The translations under genes were made by a program, and so were the position numbers. This document shows positions 49,759-51,417 of a stretch of DNA of 51,417 nt, piece by piece. This stretch comes from an uncultured Collinsella sp. Lineage in GTDB: Bacteria; Actinomycetota; Coriobacteriia; Coriobacteriales; Coriobacteriaceae. A model generated the notes under the pieces. It was not told where the DNA came from and ran no database searches. It saw only the letters and a program-made list of their open reading frames with translations. The DNA is taken from positions 1 to 51,417 of the forward strand of contig CABUSR010000012.1 in assembly GCA_902494245.1 (NCBI GenBank). The letters are read 5' to 3'. Each line of letters opens with the position of its first letter. Positions within the stretch are counted from its first letter, which is position 1.

Positions 49759-51417
49759 ATGACCGCAACCGCCAGTCGAACCACCAACCGCAGACCCGAG
49801 CTCTTGGCGCCCGCCGGAGGGCCCGAGCCCTTTGCCGCCGCACTCGCCGCCGGGGCAGACGCCATCTACTGCGGCATGGGCAGCTTCAACGCCCGCCGCA
49901 AGGCCACCAACTTTACCGACGAGGCCTTTGAGCAAGCCTGCCGCGCCGCGCATCTAGCCGGGTCGCGCGTCTACGTCACGGTCAACATCGTCATCAAGCA
50001 GTCCGAGATGGGCGATGCGCTGCAACTTATCCATCGCTGCTCCACGCTGGGCGCCGATGCCTTCATTATCCAGGACTGGGGCCTGTTCTTTGAGGTCAAA
50101 CGCACCATGCCCGGCATCGAGACACATATCTCGACCCAAGCGAACATCCACGATGACCGTGGGACTATCTGGTGCCGCGAGCAGGGCGCCGACCGCGTGA
50201 CCCTCTCGCGCGAGCTCTCCATCGACGAGATTGCCGCCATTCACGATGCCGCGCCCGACGTTGACCTGGAGGTCTTTAGCCATGGCGCCATCTGCTTTTG
50301 CTACTCGGGCCTGTGCCTGCTTTCGAGTTTTGCCATGGCGGGACGATCGGCCAACCGCGGCATGTGCGCTCAGCCCTGTCGCCTGCCTTACGAGCTAATC
50401 GACGAGAACGGCCGCACGCTCTCCCCAGCCGGCCGCGAGCGTGCGCTATGTCCGCGTGACACCAACACCTCACAGCTTGTTCGCCGTCTGTATGACGCCG
50501 GCGCCGCGTCGCTCAAGCTCGAGGGCCGCATGAAAGCGCCCGATTACGTGTACTCCATCGTTGATGTGTATCGTCACGAAATTGATGACATGCTGGCAGG
50601 GGTCGCCGTTGCCAAGGACGAGGAAGCCGCCCGCCAGCGCCAGCTCAAGCGCTGCTTCAACCGCGACTTTACGCACGCCTATCAGGACGGCACCTCGGGC
50701 GACGAGATGATGAGCTACGAGCGTTCCAACAACCGCGGCCAGATTGTGGGCACGGTGCTGGGCAGCCGCCCGGCCAACCGCGATGTGCGCGGCCTCAAGC
50801 CCGACGACCGCCGTCGCCGTGCCGCCATCGCCCGCATTGAGCTGTTTGAGCCCGTGGGCAAGGGCGACCTGCTGGAGCTTCGCCACGACGATGAGTTCGA
50901 CCAATTCCTGACCACCATTGCCGCCAATGATGCCGCAGCCGGCGATATCATCGAGTGCCGCGTGCCCCGCAGTATGCCCGAGGGCTGCCGCGTCCGCGTG
51001 ATTCGCAGCCAGCGTGCCATCGACGCCGCCGGCGCCGCACTCAAGCGCGATGTGCTGCGCCGCCGAGCTGTTGATGTGTCCGTCGTGGCGCGTCTGGGCG
51101 AGCCGTTTACCGTTACGCTCACCTGCTGCGACGACCCCGCGCTTACCGCCACCGCCACCGGCTTTACCGTCGAGGCCGCCAAGACCCGCGCCGTCGAGGC
51201 GGCAGACCTGGTTGAGCATGTGGGCCGCATGGGCTCCTCGCCCTTTGAGGCGGCGAGCTTTGACATTTCGCTCGACGCCGGCTGCGGTATGGGCTTCTCC
51301 GCCGTGCACAAGGTGCGCGCCGCCGCCTGTAAAGCGCTCGAGGAGGCCATTCTGGCACCGTACGAGGAGCGTGCGAAAACGCTCGAGTTGCCGGCGATTG
51401 TAACCAGTGATTCCCGC
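49759..51417 (+). CDS. U32-family protein, cut by the window end
   Basis: 553 residues are seen and the frame is open to the last base. PELLAPAGGPEPFAAALAAGADAIY, VEVFSHGAICFCYSGLC-like sequence, the Cys stretch GMCAQPCRLPYELI and LKLEGRMKAPDYVYSIV define U32, and the part from about 330 looks like the DUF3656-type extension seen in the protein at 2985-4943. The two are paralogues of similar architecture. ATG 49759 follows AAGGCAGG. It is divergent from ridA. Its role (rRNA hydroxylation-type or other) is undecided. Confidence 0.88.
   Translation, partial: MTATASRTTNRRPELLAPAGGPEPFAAALAAGADAIYCGMGSFNARRKATNFTDEAFEQACRAAHLAGSRVYVTVNIVIKQSEMGDALQLIHRCSTLGADAFIIQDWGLFFEVKRTMPGIETHISTQANIHDDRGTIWCREQGADRVTLSRELSIDEIAAIHDAAPDVDLEVFSHGAICFCYSGLCLLSSFAMAGRSANRGMCAQPCRLPYELIDENGRTLSPAGRERALCPRDTNTSQLVRRLYDAGAASLKLEGRMKAPDYVYSIVDVYRHEIDDMLAGVAVAKDEEAARQRQLKRCFNRDFTHAYQDGTSGDEMMSYERSNNRGQIVGTVLGSRPANRDVRGLKPDDRRRRAAIARIELFEPVGKGDLLELRHDDEFDQFLTTIAANDAAAGDIIECRVPRSMPEGCRVRVIRSQRAIDAAGAALKRDVLRRRAVDVSVVARLGEPFTVTLTCCDDPALTATATGFTVEAAKTRAVEAADLVEHVGRMGSSPFEAASFDISLDAGCGMGFSAVHKVRAAACKALEEAILAPYEERAKTLELPAIVTSDSR

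Overview
The window looks like a chromosomal segment of a GC-rich anaerobic actinobacterium of the Coriobacteriia, most likely Collinsella or a close relative. The evidence is high-GC codon use, a zinc-type S14, a zinc-free S4, the order rplE-rpsN-rpsH-rplF-rplR-rpsE-rpmD-rplO-secY-adk-map-infA-rpmJ-rpsM-rpsK-rpsD-rpoA-rplQ-truA, and a gut-anaerobe type purine/uric-acid degradation cluster. The genus is inference; no rRNA or tRNA gene was recognised.

Layout. (1) 1-1.6 kb: an apparently intact IS110-family (IS1111-type) insertion sequence with 14-bp inverted ends and a roughly 260-bp non-coding 3' part, followed by a 100-bp near-perfect hairpin. (2) 1.7-10.1 kb: tyrS, a U32-family protein, a class A penicillin-binding protein, argR, a family 2 glycosyltransferase and truA. 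(3) 10.2-19.9 kb: the 3' half of the ribosomal protein (spc-alpha) operon on the minus strand. It starts abruptly at rplE: the genes expected just upstream (rplX, rplN and so on) are absent and a plausible separate promoter is present. (4) 20.2-30.2 kb: first half of a selenium/molybdenum-dependent purine-degradation cluster (xdhC, yqeB, yqeC, hyuA, mocA, arcC, ygeW, ygeY, ygeX), with a divergent YheO-type regulator behind two matching 15-bp palindromes. (5) 31.2-38.3 kb: an accessory stretch with a tail-anchored protein, two genes of unknown function, a DEDDh exonuclease, an AAA-ATPase/DUF234 protein, an AbiEi/VSR-like protein and striking repeat arrays. (6) 38.4-48.8 kb: second half of the purine cluster (xdhD-like hydroxylase, polyferredoxin, ygfK, ssnA, NCS2 urate/xanthine permease) with a second divergent YheO-type regulator. 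(7) 49-51.4 kb: ridA and a second U32 gene running off the window.

How the genes fit together. The permease imports purines. The XdhD-type hydroxylase (matured by XdhC, YqeB, YqeC and MocA) with YgfK and the four-cluster ferredoxin would handle electrons. SsnA, HyuA, YgeY, YgeW, YgeX and carbamate kinase would open the ring, break down the products and recover ATP from carbamoyl phosphate. RidA would clear 2-aminoacrylate made by YgeX. This follows gene families and synteny; no step is demonstrated here.

The most unusual structure is three arrays (A 34473-34800, B 36309-36604, C 37935-38256) of about 31 copies of a 15-bp motif (GGGAYRCRNTTTCCG) that alternates orientation with a strict 60-62 bp period. 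They lie beside and between the ATPase/DUF234 gene and the AbiEi-like gene. A 23-bp perfect AT-rich palindrome sits directly upstream of the ATPase start. Several other long perfect inverted repeats occupy intergenic spaces.
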